Assembly (NCBI GenBank): GCA_020721205.1
Contig: DYNF01000001.1
Location: forward strand, 1-64,000
Direction of reading: 5' to 3'
DNA: 64,000 nucleotides
Source: Prochloron sp. SulCav_FS08_3_32_3330
GTDB taxonomy: Bacteria; Cyanobacteriota; Cyanobacteriia; Cyanobacteriales; DYNF01
In this document: positions 35,292 through 43,680 of the stretch, in pieces
Layout: the number at the start of each line of letters is the position of its first letter
How positions within the stretch are numbered: position 1 is the first letter of the stretch
Notes under the pieces: generated by a model
The model's database searches: none
What the model saw: only the letters and a program-made list of their open reading frames with translations
What the model was told of the DNA's origin: nothing
Translations under genes and position numbers: made by a program

Positions 35292-36110
35292 CTATTTTTT
35301 GCTAATTTGAGTTAAAATTTCTTGACACCAAGTTAAATATTTTTCGGGTAAATTAGGGATAATTTCCTGTTGATAATCAATACTATAATCATAACAGGCT
35401 CTTTCATAAATTAGGTTAAAAATTTCCTGTAAATTTAAGATTGCTTCTCCATCTTCTTGAGATAAAGGAATAGGAATTATTGGTAAAATATCGGGTAAAT
35501 TAATGCCATATAAATCAGCTAAAGGACGTTTTTCAAATTTACTTACTAAAATTTGATAATCAAAGTTGACTTTTAAATTTTCAATCGGCATTTTTTCATG
35601 ACTTCTTAATAAGTCAATTTCCACAAAATGAGTAGAACTATTTAAAATATTTGCTCTTTTTTTGAGGTATTTATTTCTACCTTCTCCTTGACGTTTATTC
35701 ACAGGAGATAATATTTCAATCGCCGTAACTACATTCCCTTTTTCTAAATCAATTATTTCTATATAATTTTGTTTAATTTCTTCTTTTAAAGGTAAAGTTA
35801 CTGTTAAAGCTTTAGTTTTTGTTTTTGGTTCTAAAACTGCCACATTAGAGGTATTATTTTGATTAGTTTTTGGCTCTTGTTTAGCATTAGTTTTGATCGT
35901 AACATCAGGAATCCCAATTAATAATGAACTATTGCCATTATTATTACTATTATTAACTTGATAAATTCTTTGATCAATTTTAACTCGATATTTAGGGATT
36001 ACTTGAGTCAATAATTCATCAGCGATCGTCACGATTAAACGATCATGAAATTCTGACCAATTATAAGGATTTTCTAAAAAAGGATCCATTCCGGGAAAAG
36101 GTGAAGGCAT
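35292..36110 (-). CDS. DUF4058 family protein
   Basis: The 272-aa product starts with the hallmark MPSPFPGMDPFLENPYNW and contains TVTLPLKEEIKQNYIEIID, VVTAIEILSPVNKRQGEGRN and VEIDLLRSHEKMP, which define the DUF4058 family common in cyanobacteria and planctomycetes. The VVTAIEILSP and FVEIDLLR segments resemble a PD-(D/E)xK-like fold, but no activity is established. An Asn-rich loop (NNSNNNGNSS) lies near residue 55. The gene is isolated, between a mobile repeat and tRNA-Ser. Confidence 0.85.
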   Translation of the reverse strand: MPSPFPGMDPFLENPYNWSEFHDRLIVTIADELLTQVIPKYRVKIDQRIYQVNNSNNNGNSSLLIGIPDVTIKTNAKQEPKTNQNNTSNVAVLEPKTKTKALTVTLPLKEEIKQNYIEIIDLEKGNVVTAIEILSPVNKRQGEGRNKYLKKRANILNSSTHFVEIDLLRSHEKMPIENLKVNFDYQILVSKFEKRPLADLYGINLPDILPIIPIPLSQEDGEAILNLQEIFNLIYERACYDYSIDYQQEIIPNLPEKYLTWCQEILTQISKK

Positions 36111-36279
36111 AATTTTAACTCCTTATTTTTAAGATATTTACATTATAACTATTCTATCAAAATCCCCGCCTTTAAAAAAAAACGGGGATTTAAGACTGAT
36201 TTGAGAAAATTTAAAAAAAATTTGCTAAAAGACTTCCCTTTTAGCAAAATATCTGTTATGATGATAAAACTTCCTTCTT

Positions 36280-36366
36280 GGAGAGGTGGCTGAGTGGTTG
36301 AAAGCGGCATCCTGCTAAGATGTTGACCTCGTAAGGGGTCCGAGGGTTCAAATCCCTCCCTCTCCG
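36280..36366 (+). tRNA. trnS-GCU: tRNA-Ser, anticodon GCU
   Basis: The 87-nt sequence folds as a class II tRNA. Acceptor arms are GGAGAGG and CCTCTCC with discriminator G36366. The anticodon stem is GCATC/GATGT with loop CTGCTAA, giving anticodon GCT at 36314-36316. The long variable arm TTGACCTCGTAAGGGGTC and T arm GAGGG-TTCAAAT-CCCTC complete it. The 3' CCA is not encoded. It would read AGU/AGC serine codons. Confidence 0.97.
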
Positions 36367-36497
36367 TTTCAAAAATAAAATATTTCCACACCTAAAACTT
36401 CGGCAGTTTCTAAAACTTCCGAAGTTTTAACACATTTTCAGACAAAAAATAGGTAACATTAAGAAATGTAAACTTATTGTTAGGAATTATAAAGTCT

Positions 36498-37286
36498 GTG
36501 ATTGAACTATACCAATTTGAATTTTCTCAATATTGCGAAAAAATCCGCCTAATCCTTGATTACAAGGGTTTAGAATATCGTAAAATTGAGGTAACGCCGG
36601 GGGTAGGACAAATTGAACTATTCCAAAAATACGGTTATCGTCAAGTTCCCATTTTAAAAGATGGGGAAACCATCGTTAAAGATTCCACGGAAATCGCTTT
36701 TTATTTGGATCGTCAATATCCCGATCGCCCTCTGATTCCCACTGATCCTCTGAAAAAAGGACAATGTTTATTAATGGAAGAATGGGCTGATGAATCCCTT
36801 GGTAATAAAGGAAGAATCGCATTTTTCGGAGCTTTAAACAAATACCCTAATCTCCGTACATCCATTTTACCCGATAATATTCCCAGTATTATTAAAAATA
36901 TTGTCGGGGCTGTACCCTCTGAATTATTAAATATTTTAGGGACGGGAGTAGGCTGTAATAATGATGGTTTTAATGAGGCAATGAAAGGCTTAAAACAGGA
37001 TTTAGAGGCTTTAAGTTTAATTTTAAAAGAACGCCCCTATTTAATCTGTGATCAGCCTACTTTAGCGGATTTAACCGTTGCTGGGTTAAGTATGTTACTT
37101 AAATTTCCGACGGATTCTTATTTAGATATACCTGAAGATTTGAAAGGAAAAGGCATACCCGGATTAGCTGATAATAGCGATTATGAGCCTTTCTTTAAAT
37201 GGCGCGATCGTCTATATCGAGATTTTCGTCAATCTGGTGCCACCCCCCCTCCTAACTCCTCTCCTACATCTATTGAGATCGAGTAA
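36498..37286 (+). CDS. Glutathione S-transferase family protein
   Basis: The 262-aa protein has an N-terminal thioredoxin-like domain: IELYQFEFSQYCEKIRLIL with a single redox Cys (SQYC), the cis-Pro motif RQVPILKDG, and DSTEIAFYLDRQYP for glutathione contact. An all-helical C-terminal domain ends with LICDQPTLADLTVAGL (N-capping box). I chose GTG 36498 because it gives the family start and has TAGGA upstream; the in-frame TTG at 36477 is less likely. The C-terminus is Pro/Ser-rich (SGATPPPNSSP). It probably acts on electrophiles or in stress defence, but its substrate is unknown. Confidence 0.85.
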   Translation: MIELYQFEFSQYCEKIRLILDYKGLEYRKIEVTPGVGQIELFQKYGYRQVPILKDGETIVKDSTEIAFYLDRQYPDRPLIPTDPLKKGQCLLMEEWADESLGNKGRIAFFGALNKYPNLRTSILPDNIPSIIKNIVGAVPSELLNILGTGVGCNNDGFNEAMKGLKQDLEALSLILKERPYLICDQPTLADLTVAGLSMLLKFPTDSYLDIPEDLKGKGIPGLADNSDYEPFFKWRDRLYRDFRQSGATPPPNSSPTSIEIE

Positions 37287-37301
37287 ATTTTGATTCCTCC
37301 T

Positions 37302-37323
37302 GACACAGGCATCTTGCCTGTGT
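37302..37323. terminator. GACACAGGCATCTTGCCTGTGTC palindrome after the GST gene
   Basis: A 10-bp stem (GACACAGGCA/TGCCTGTGTC) with a short loop lies 16 bases after the GST stop codon. It is the same motif as at 31950-31968 and may function as a terminator, although no long T-run follows. Confidence 0.5.
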
Positions 37324-37494
37324 CTTCCAAAGATCAGTAATGAGAATTAATATTATTAAGAATTTGATATTTTGTAACATTTCATAATATGATAAAAGTA
37401 AAGCAATTGGTTTAGCATAGTCATTCTTCAAAGATTGATCAAAAAGCCATAATTATCATTAACCATATTTAATTGAATAAAAAGGGGGTGAGAA

Positions 37495-37851
37495 ATGTTG
37501 CATAACATTAAAGATCAACAAGACCACTTATTAGTAGATTTAGCAGAAAATATTGTGGCACAAACTACTATTCCTATAACTCACCATGCGGCACTAAGAG
37601 CAGGTTTTGCCGGATATCCAGTCAATCCTCGGTGGTGTGTGACTAAGTTTCAAGCGTGGAAAACGGGACAAAAATGGCAAGAAGCACTCCAAAAAGGAGA
37701 GATGATTATTCGATCGCAGGATCAAATGTTAGTCTCAAATAATCAAGAACAAGAAATCAGAAAAGAAGAATCTCGATCTACAGAATGTTTTAAGTTCTCA
37801 GTTTGGGCAAAACAATTAGTTAGTCATCAATTATCAATAATTAGTCATTAG
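37495..37851 (+). CDS. Conserved hypothetical protein
   Basis: The 118-aa product has no recognised domain. Its most distinctive segment is LRAGFAGYPVNPRWCVTKFQ followed by AWKTGQKWQEALQKGEMIIR, rich in aromatic and basic residues and likely the conserved core; the C-terminal 35 residues are polar. The ATG at 37495 follows GGGGGTGAGAA, a good ribosome-binding sequence. A strong terminator lies about 80 bases after the stop, separating it from the ribbon-helix-helix gene. Function is unknown. Confidence 0.55.
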   Translation: MLHNIKDQQDHLLVDLAENIVAQTTIPITHHAALRAGFAGYPVNPRWCVTKFQAWKTGQKWQEALQKGEMIIRSQDQMLVSNNQEQEIRKEESRSTECFKFSVWAKQLVSHQLSIISH

Positions 37852-37929
37852 TATATGAAATACTCCCACCCGCTACGCGCTCGGTGGGATCTTCATTTAA
37901 AGAGATTCTATCATTAACAGTTACCAGTA

Positions 37930-37962
37930 GGGGTTAACGGCAGTTAACCCCCTTATTTTTTT
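37930..37962 (+). terminator. Intrinsic terminator
   Basis: GGGGTTAAC-GGCA-GTTAACCCC is a perfect 9-bp stem followed by CTTATTTTTTT. It ends the transcript of the 37495 gene. Another GC-rich palindrome (CCCACC...GGTGGG, 37865-37888) lies just before it. Confidence 0.85.
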
Positions 37963-38024
37963 AAGAAATTGTAAAGAAATGTTACAATCATGCCATCAAA
38001 GTGGTTTAACATCTTGACAGATTG

Positions 38025-38114
38025 AAAAAAAGTAGATAGAGTGTAAACACAAAGCTTCGGGATTACCGTTTATCCTTAAGTGGTATCTACTTAAGAACCA
38101 AAAAAAGTAGATAG
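38025..38114 (+). promoter_or_regulatory. Repeated AAAAAAAGTAGATAG motif upstream of the RHH gene
   Basis: AAAAAAAGTAGATAG occurs at 38025-38039 and again at 38100-38114. Between them CTTAAGT (38075-38081) and ACTTAAG (38089-38095) form an inverted pair containing TATCTAC, the complement of the repeat core. The arrangement upstream of a DNA-binding protein gene suggests an operator, possibly autoregulatory. This is inference from pattern only. Confidence 0.35.
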
Positions 38115-38165
38115 GTCTAGTTTTTACTCTAGTTTTCCACAAGCGGTACTTAATATTTAAGTGAT

Positions 38166-38546
38166 ATGCAACATAAGCAAAAAGTCACACTTTACCTTCC
38201 CCCCGAACTTCATCGTCAGCTAAAAATTCGAGCGGCGGTGGATGCTACCTCCATGTCAACTCTTTTTGAAAAAGCGATTCATTTCTATCTCCATCATTCC
38301 GATGTGGTAGAAGAAACAGAACACTTAACAGGTCACACTACAGGTAAAACTTATCAAGTTCATACTTGTCCCGATTGTCAAAGTTCCTTCGTGATCAAAG
38401 ATGGCGAAACTGTTTCTTTAAAAAATCAACCAAGCTTTCTCACAGACGAGTTTTCCTTAGAAGTAGCCCACTCAATTTCTCTCAAAGAACAAGGTTCAAC
38501 TCCAGTTAAAACTCCAGTTGAAACTCAAAGTTCCATCGTTTACTAA
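38166..38546 (+). CDS. Ribbon-helix-helix protein with CxxC motif
   Basis: The 126-aa product begins with a ribbon-helix-helix DNA-binding motif: beta strand KVTLYLPPELHRQLKIRAAV, then ATSMSTLFEKAIHFYL. A CPDC motif (TCPDCQSSFVIKDGE) near residue 73 looks like half of a zinc ribbon and could bind metal by dimerising. The C-terminus is a flexible Ser/Thr/Pro tail. It lies 136 bases upstream of ycf46 on the same strand and may be cotranscribed with it and ycf35. It probably regulates a promoter; the repeated motif upstream is a candidate site. Confidence 0.7.
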   Translation: MQHKQKVTLYLPPELHRQLKIRAAVDATSMSTLFEKAIHFYLHHSDVVEETEHLTGHTTGKTYQVHTCPDCQSSFVIKDGETVSLKNQPSFLTDEFSLEVAHSISLKEQGSTPVKTPVETQSSIVY

Positions 38547-38682
38547 TTTCTAACTTGCTCAAGTGTTACTCGATTCGTGTTGATTAATCTTCCTTACTTT
38601 CATTTAACTAGAATTTATTTTAGATAATTTATTTTAGATAAATGATTATTTCCCTAATCTAAGAAGCTCTAACAGGACAGCT

Positions 38683-40287
38683 ATGAAAGAAGAGTTAAGT
38701 ATCCTCATCAAAGCTCAATACCCTCTTATTTATCTGGTCACATCAGAAGAAGAACGAGGTGAAGATGCGATCGCCAAGATTATCGAGAAAATAGAGGCTG
38801 ACAAAGCTCCGAAAAAAGCTCCTAAAAATACTGAAAGATTATCTGAAAGATTCTTAGAAGAACCTAATCCAGAAGGGGAATATTACCCGTATCGGAGAGT
38901 ATTCACATGGACAGTTACTCATGGCATGGTGGAATATGGTCAACCTCGCAATACCACCCAACACAATACCGTTTCCCCCGAAGCCGCTATTGAATGGGTG
39001 ATCCGCCAAAAACAAGACTCTATCTATATCTTTAAGGATATTCATCCTTTTATTGATTCTCCAGCAACGACTAGATGGTTGAGAGATGCGATCGCATCCT
39101 TCAAGGGTACGGAAAAAATTATTATTTTGATGTCTCCTGTACAAACAGTTCCCATTGAACTGGAAAAAGAAGTAGTAGTTTTAGACTATCCCCTTCCCAC
39201 TTTACAGGAATTAGATCATGTACTGGATAAACAACTTAGTAAAACCAAACCCCGTCGTCTCAATCAAGAAGTGAAGGAAAAACTCTTAAAAGCCGCTTTA
39301 GGATTAACTAAAGATGAAGCCGAAAAAGTCTATCGAAAAGCCTTAGTACAAGCGGGACGTTTAACGGAGGGTGAAGTTGAGATTATTCTGTCTGAGAAAA
39401 AACAACTAATCCGACGCAATGGCATTTTAGAATACATCGAAGAAGATGAAACTATTGAGGCGATCGGCGGTTTAGAAGAAATCAAACATTGGCTCAGACA
39501 ACGCTCAAACGCCTTTACGGAAAGGGCAAGGGCTTACGGATTACCCCAACCTAAAGGAATGCTGATTTTAGGAGTTCCCGGATGCGGAAAATCCTTAATC
39601 GCTAAAACCACCTCTCGCCTCTGGGGTTTACCCCTCTTAAGGTTAGATATGGGGCGAGTTTACGACGGTTCAATGGTGGGACGCTCAGAAGCTAATTTAC
39701 GAAATGCTCTGAAAACCGCCGAATCTATTTCCCCCGCAATCTTATTTATTGATGAGTTAGATAAATCCTTTGCAGGGGGAACAGGCTCCGCCGATTCCGA
39801 CGGTGGCACATCAAGCCGGATCTTTGGTTCATTTTTAACTTGGATGCAGGAAAAAACCTCCCCCGTGTTTGTGATGGCAACAGCGAACCGAGTGGATCGC
39901 CTTCCGGGAGAGTTCCTCAGAAAAGGCAGATTTGACGAAATCTTTTTTGTAGATTTACCAAGTTCAGAAGAAAGGCAAGACATTTTCAGGATCCATTTAC
40001 ATAAACGAAGACCAGAAGAAATGAATCGTTTTGACTTGGAGCAACTTGCTAAGACGAGCGATGGTTTTTCCGGTGCCGAGATTGAACAGGCTATTATCGC
40101 CGCAATGTATGAAGCCTTTGCACAGGATCGGGAGTTTACCCAGTTAGATATTATTTCTGCGGTAAAATCAACCCTTCCCTTATCTCGCACCATGACAGAA
40201 CAGGTCAGCGCCCTCAGAGACTGGGCAAGACAGAGGGCAAGACCTGCTTCTGCCTCCGTTGCTGAATATCAGCGAATGGAGTTTTAA
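38683..40287 (+). CDS. ycf46: Ycf46 AAA+ ATPase
   Basis: This 534-aa AAA+ protein is conserved in cyanobacteria and some plastids; the Synechocystis homologue Slr0374 belongs to a stress-responsive operon. Residues 1-240 are the family-specific N-terminal domain (EELSILIKAQYPLIYLVTSE, DSIYIFKDIHPFI). The AAA+ core follows: Walker A LGVPGCGKSLIAK (Lys303), Walker B ILFIDELDKSF (Asp357, Glu358) and sensor region VMATANRVDRLPGEFLRKGRF with arginine finger candidates. The C-terminal lid contains SGAEIEQAIIAAMYEAF. Roles proposed for the family involve inorganic-carbon use and photosynthesis acclimation; its substrate is unknown. ycf35 follows 135 bases later. Confidence 0.92.
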   Translation: MKEELSILIKAQYPLIYLVTSEEERGEDAIAKIIEKIEADKAPKKAPKNTERLSERFLEEPNPEGEYYPYRRVFTWTVTHGMVEYGQPRNTTQHNTVSPEAAIEWVIRQKQDSIYIFKDIHPFIDSPATTRWLRDAIASFKGTEKIIILMSPVQTVPIELEKEVVVLDYPLPTLQELDHVLDKQLSKTKPRRLNQEVKEKLLKAALGLTKDEAEKVYRKALVQAGRLTEGEVEIILSEKKQLIRRNGILEYIEEDETIEAIGGLEEIKHWLRQRSNAFTERARAYGLPQPKGMLILGVPGCGKSLIAKTTSRLWGLPLLRLDMGRVYDGSMVGRSEANLRNALKTAESISPAILFIDELDKSFAGGTGSADSDGGTSSRIFGSFLTWMQEKTSPVFVMATANRVDRLPGEFLRKGRFDEIFFVDLPSSEERQDIFRIHLHKRRPEEMNRFDLEQLAKTSDGFSGAEIEQAIIAAMYEAFAQDREFTQLDIISAVKSTLPLSRTMTEQVSALRDWARQRARPASASVAEYQRMEF

Positions 40288-40422
40288 CAGTCTTTCACTT
40301 GTAGCGTTTCGCTATTCAAATGAAAGGTTAGTCTAATGATAATTTAATTATTCTGACTAACAATCTTTAATTAAAATACATTTTCTTTGTTGTTGTTTAA
40401 TTTTTTATTGGAGGAAATCCCA

Positions 40423-40773
40423 ATGTCTCACTTTAGCACCCTTCGTACCAAAATCACCGATGCAGAAATTTTAAAATCTTCTTTGCGTGATCTCGGTATT
40501 AATGTACAAACCAACGCTGATGTTCGTGGCTATAATGGTCAAGAAATCCGAGCAGACATCGTTGCGATGCTTGAAGGTGAATATGATCTCGGTTGGTCTG
40601 CTAATAGCGATGGTTCATTTGATCTAATTGCCGATCTATGGGGAGTTGCCAAAAAGCACAATCAAACCGAGTTAATCAACTCTATTAACCAAAAATACGC
40701 CGTTAATAAAACTTTAGCTGAAGTTAAGCTACGGGGTTTACAAAATGCTAACGTCAAGTTATGCGTTCAATAA
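40423..40773 (+). CDS. ycf35: Ycf35 (DUF1257) family protein
   Basis: The 116-aa protein matches DUF1257/Ycf35: MSHFSTLRTKITDAEILKSS, NVQTNADVRGYNGQEIRADI, YDLGWSANSDGSFDLIADLW and KYAVNKTLAEVKLRG. I chose ATG 40423 because GGAGGAAAT lies seven bases upstream and it yields the family's invariant MSHFS start. It is small, soluble and without catalytic motifs. Location after ycf46 and before a strong terminator suggests it closes that transcription unit. Biochemical role is not known. Confidence 0.9.
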   Translation: MSHFSTLRTKITDAEILKSSLRDLGINVQTNADVRGYNGQEIRADIVAMLEGEYDLGWSANSDGSFDLIADLWGVAKKHNQTELINSINQKYAVNKTLAEVKLRGLQNANVKLCVQ

Positions 40774-40850
40774 TTTTTGTTTGATTGAACAAAAATTTAA
40801 AATAAACTCAAAGAAAAGTCATTGATAAAACTTAAATACGTTCCCAAACT

Positions 40851-40883
40851 AGGGGTAAACCGATTTCTGGTTGCCCCTTTTTT
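40851..40883 (+). terminator. Intrinsic terminator after ycf35
   Basis: AGGGGTAAACC and GGTTGCCCCT form a stem (one internal mismatch) followed by T6. It separates the ycf46-ycf35 unit from the polysaccharide export genes. Confidence 0.8.
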
Positions 40884-41049
40884 GTTTGTTTAAGACTTAC
40901 GCAAAAATATGTCCTTGGCGACGAGAGGAAGCAATCTAAAACCTTGATTTTTCGTTAAAATGGGTAAGTTCCTGATTACTTGTAACTGGTATGATAATGT
41001 TAAAACAAAATTAACAAAAATTTATTCTTTTTTGATTGTAATTAAAATT

Positions 41050-41856
41050 ATGACTTTATCATTGAAAACAGAAATGTTTAAAACTCAATTTTTTCGTTAT
41101 TGGGAACTTTTACACGTCTTAGTCGAAAGAAATTTAAAAGGACGTTATCGAGGGTCATTTTTAGGGGTATACTGGTCATTATTAAACCCTTTAATTATGA
41201 CAGGAATTTATACAGCAATTTTTGGAGCCACTTTTGCTTCTTATTATAATAATTCTACAATTGATTATGTTTTAGCGGCTTTTACCGGATTAGTTGTCAT
41301 TAATTTTTATTCTGCTTCCACCTCTCAAGCTTTATCCAGTGTAGTAGGAAACGGGGCATTATTAAATAAAATAAAATTACCTGTAAGTGTGTTTCCTGTA
41401 TCAATGATCACCGCTAATATTTTTCAATTTTGTGTAGGAATGTTACCCTTATTAATAATCGTAACATTAATCCGTTCTCACAGTATAATTAATGCAATTT
41501 TTCTCATCTTTCCCTTTGGTGCATTATGTTTATTTTGTGCAGGAGTAGGATTTTTTGTAAGTGCTTTATATGTATTTTTTCGAGATTTACCTTATTTTTA
41601 TGAATTAGTTACCTTTGTGATGTGGTTTAGCTCTCCTGTATTTTATCCAGCAGAAATTGTACCCGATCAAATTAAACCTTTTTTAGGATTAAATCCCCTA
41701 TCTCCTATTATTGAAAGTTTACGACAAATTGCCTTAAAAAATGATTTACCAAGCTTTACTTTAATTGCCCATAGTTGGTTAAGTGGTATTATATTTTTAA
41801 CCATCGGTTTTATTTTTTTTCGTTGGTCTAAACCTAAATTTATGGATTTATTATAA
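41050..41856 (+). CDS. wzm: ABC-2 type polysaccharide export permease (Wzm-like)
   Basis: This 268-aa integral membrane subunit would form the channel of a capsule/O-antigen-type ABC exporter. The sequence begins with an amphipathic stretch, then FFRYWELLHVLVERNLKGRY and RGSFLGVYWSLLNPLIM, the typical ABC2_membrane start, followed by six hydrophobic spans and FRDLPYFYELVTFVMWFSSP. I chose ATG 41050 as the family start; the frame remains open 30 codons upstream to a weaker ATG at 40960 in a repeat-like region. The ATPase partner lies at 44202, separated by the protease array. In most genomes the two genes are adjacent, so the array is an insertion in this operon. Confidence 0.92.
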   Translation: MTLSLKTEMFKTQFFRYWELLHVLVERNLKGRYRGSFLGVYWSLLNPLIMTGIYTAIFGATFASYYNNSTIDYVLAAFTGLVVINFYSASTSQALSSVVGNGALLNKIKLPVSVFPVSMITANIFQFCVGMLPLLIIVTLIRSHSIINAIFLIFPFGALCLFCAGVGFFVSALYVFFRDLPYFYELVTFVMWFSSPVFYPAEIVPDQIKPFLGLNPLSPIIESLRQIALKNDLPSFTLIAHSWLSGIIFLTIGFIFFRWSKPKFMDLL

Positions 41857-41916
41857 ACATACATAATAGGAATATGTAAGAATTTAATAAGATTAAATCC
41901 TTACAATCACCTAATA

Positions 41917-42027
41917 TTAAATACTATCAGGATCTATTCCCATTTCTTTTAATTTATCAGCTAATTTTTGTACTTTTGTTTCAGCTTGATCTGCTCTTGT
42001 TTGAGCTTGTTGAGCCTCAAAATGAGT
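41917..42027 (-). pseudogene. Relic of a Uma2 (DUF820) family gene, C-terminal end
   Basis: On the minus strand the frame ending at 41917 reads FEAQQAQTRADQAETKV then QKLADKLKEMGIDPDSI and stop. This is the typical coiled C-terminus of cyanobacterial Uma2 nuclease-like proteins. A stop codon lies just upstream (42028-42030) and no nuclease domain precedes it, so only the tail remains. The bases 42031-42150 are AT-rich and hold no other gene. Confidence 0.65.
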
Positions 42028-42150
42028 TTAAAACCTCGTCCTTGACAGCTTTGTTTTTTAGGTTTAACAAAAAAACGTGGTATTTTCTTTTTTGTTTGTT
42101 AAAATTTTAACATCCCCATATAAGTTTGCGATAACAAATTTAGAATCTAA

Positions 42151-42245
42151 CCTTAGAAATGTTAGGATTAGAACCAGACTGCAAAAATTAAAGTTTAAAA
42201 GTATTACCCACAGAATCAGTTGACACTTATCTCACAATTTTATAA
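42151..42245 (+). pseudogene. Truncated upstream copy of the tandem protease gene
   Basis: LEMLGLEPD, CKN, a stop, then SLKVLPTESVDTYLTIL and stop correspond to the last 30 or so codons of the downstream protease genes. Compared with them a CAA codon has become TAA and a few bases differ. It shows the array once extended further, or that the first copy was damaged by rearrangement with the Uma2 relic. Confidence 0.85.
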
Positions 42246-42264
42246 TAATAACAGGGAAATTATT

Positions 42265-42717
42265 ATGACTTCAATACTTAATTTATCTCAAAAAGTTATG
42301 GGCAAAGTACACACAAAATTAACAATTATTAATCGTGGTGATCAAATTCGTGCTAAAGATGGCACAATTACTGAAGACAAAATTAGATCTGTCACTTTAG
42401 ATAGAGTTTTAGTAGATACAGGGGCGACTACTCTTTGTTTACCTCCTGAAATTATCGCTAAATTAGGACTAGAATTACTCAAAGAAGTAGATGTCGCCAC
42501 TGCTATGGGTATTGGGAAAGCCCGTATTTTCAGAGATGCTACTATTTCTCTTTACGGTAGAGAAGGCACTTTTGAATGTTTAGAGTTACCCGGAGGAAGG
42601 GATCCCCTATTAGGTGTAATTCCTTTAGAAATGTTAGGATTAGAACCAGATTTAAAAAATCAAAGTTTAAAAGTGTTACCCACAGAATCAGTTGACACTT
42701 ATCTCACAATTTTATAA
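42265..42717 (+). CDS. Retropepsin-like aspartic protease, tandem copy 1
   Basis: The 150-aa protein is a single-domain clan AA aspartic protease. The catalytic motif is VLVDTGATTLCLP (Asp-Thr-Gly) near residue 50, followed by the flap-like RDATISLYGREGTFECL and the second hydrophobic motif LLGVIPLEMLGLEP. Such one-lobe enzymes work as dimers. I chose ATG 42265, which follows AGGGAAATT; an upstream in-frame ATG would overlap the previous copy. There is no signal peptide. It is identical in protein sequence to copies 2 and 3. Substrate is unknown, and its placement inside an export operon is unexplained. Confidence 0.85.
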   Translation: MTSILNLSQKVMGKVHTKLTIINRGDQIRAKDGTITEDKIRSVTLDRVLVDTGATTLCLPPEIIAKLGLELLKEVDVATAMGIGKARIFRDATISLYGREGTFECLELPGGRDPLLGVIPLEMLGLEPDLKNQSLKVLPTESVDTYLTIL

Positions 42718-42736
42718 TAATAACAGGGAAATTATT

Positions 42737-43189
42737 ATGACTTCAATACTTAATTTATCTCAAAAAGTTATGGGCAAAGTACACACAAAATTAACAATTA
42801 TTAATCGTGGTGATCAAATTCGTGCTAAAGATGGCACAATTACTGAAGACAAAATTAGATCTGTCACTTTAGATAGAGTTTTAGTAGATACAGGGGCGAC
42901 TACTCTTTGTTTACCTCCTGAAATTATCGCTAAATTAGGACTAGAATTACTCAAAGAAGTAGATGTCGCCACTGCTATGGGTATTGGGAAAGCCCGTATT
43001 TTCAGAGATGCTACTATTTCTCTTTACGGTAGAGAAGGCACTTTTGAATGTTTAGAGTTACCCGGAGGAAGGGATCCCCTATTAGGTGTAATTCCTTTAG
43101 AAATGTTAGGATTAGAACCAGATTTAAAAAATCAAAGTTTAAAAGTGTTACCCACAGAATCAGTTGACACTTATCTCACAATTTTATAA
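42737..43189 (+). CDS. Retropepsin-like aspartic protease, tandem copy 2
   Basis: This 150-aa product has the same amino-acid sequence as copy 1, including the DTGATTLCLP active site. It starts 19 bases after the copy 1 stop codon, with the same AGGGAAATT leader, so the copies are probably translated from one polycistronic message. The nucleotide sequence also looks identical to copies 1 and 3, which implies recent amplification or gene conversion. Confidence 0.85.
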   Translation: MTSILNLSQKVMGKVHTKLTIINRGDQIRAKDGTITEDKIRSVTLDRVLVDTGATTLCLPPEIIAKLGLELLKEVDVATAMGIGKARIFRDATISLYGREGTFECLELPGGRDPLLGVIPLEMLGLEPDLKNQSLKVLPTESVDTYLTIL

Positions 43190-43208
43190 TAATAACAGGG
43201 AAATTATT

Positions 43209-43661
43209 ATGACTTCAATACTTAATTTATCTCAAAAAGTTATGGGCAAAGTACACACAAAATTAACAATTATTAATCGTGGTGATCAAATTCGTGCTAA
43301 AGATGGCACAATTACTGAAGACAAAATTAGATCTGTCACTTTAGATAGAGTTTTAGTAGATACAGGGGCGACTACTCTTTGTTTACCTCCTGAAATTATC
43401 GCTAAATTAGGACTAGAATTACTCAAAGAAGTAGATGTCGCCACTGCTATGGGTATTGGGAAAGCCCGTATTTTCAGAGATGCTACTATTTCTCTTTACG
43501 GTAGAGAAGGCACTTTTGAATGTTTAGAGTTACCCGGAGGAAGGGATCCCCTATTAGGTGTAATTCCTTTAGAAATGTTAGGATTAGAACCAGATTTAAA
43601 AAATCAAAGTTTAAAAGTGTTACCCACAGAATCAGTTGACACTTATCTCACAATTTTATAA
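43209..43661 (+). CDS. Retropepsin-like aspartic protease, tandem copy 3
   Basis: The third 150-aa copy is identical in protein sequence to copies 1 and 2. The spacer and ribosome-binding sequence are preserved. All catalytic residues remain, so there is no sign of decay despite redundancy. A dosage effect or very recent expansion would both fit. Confidence 0.85.
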   Translation: MTSILNLSQKVMGKVHTKLTIINRGDQIRAKDGTITEDKIRSVTLDRVLVDTGATTLCLPPEIIAKLGLELLKEVDVATAMGIGKARIFRDATISLYGREGTFECLELPGGRDPLLGVIPLEMLGLEPDLKNQSLKVLPTESVDTYLTIL

Positions 43662-43680
43662 TAATAACAGGGAAATTATT

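Noticed and set aside
36280-36366. tRNA-Ser as the attachment site of an integrated element
   Set aside because: No integrase nearby and no second copy of the tRNA 3' end was noticed in the window.
36149-36391. Minus-strand frame containing EREGFEPSDPLRG
   Set aside because: This is the antisense of tRNA-Ser, a classic false gene.
39660-40193. Minus-strand frame of 177 codons opposite ycf46
   Set aside because: It is a shadow of the strongly conserved ycf46 reading frame and lacks family features.
40895-40960. GACTTACGCA-type sequence resembling an insertion-sequence end
   Set aside because: Single end only; no transposase or partner end was found nearby.
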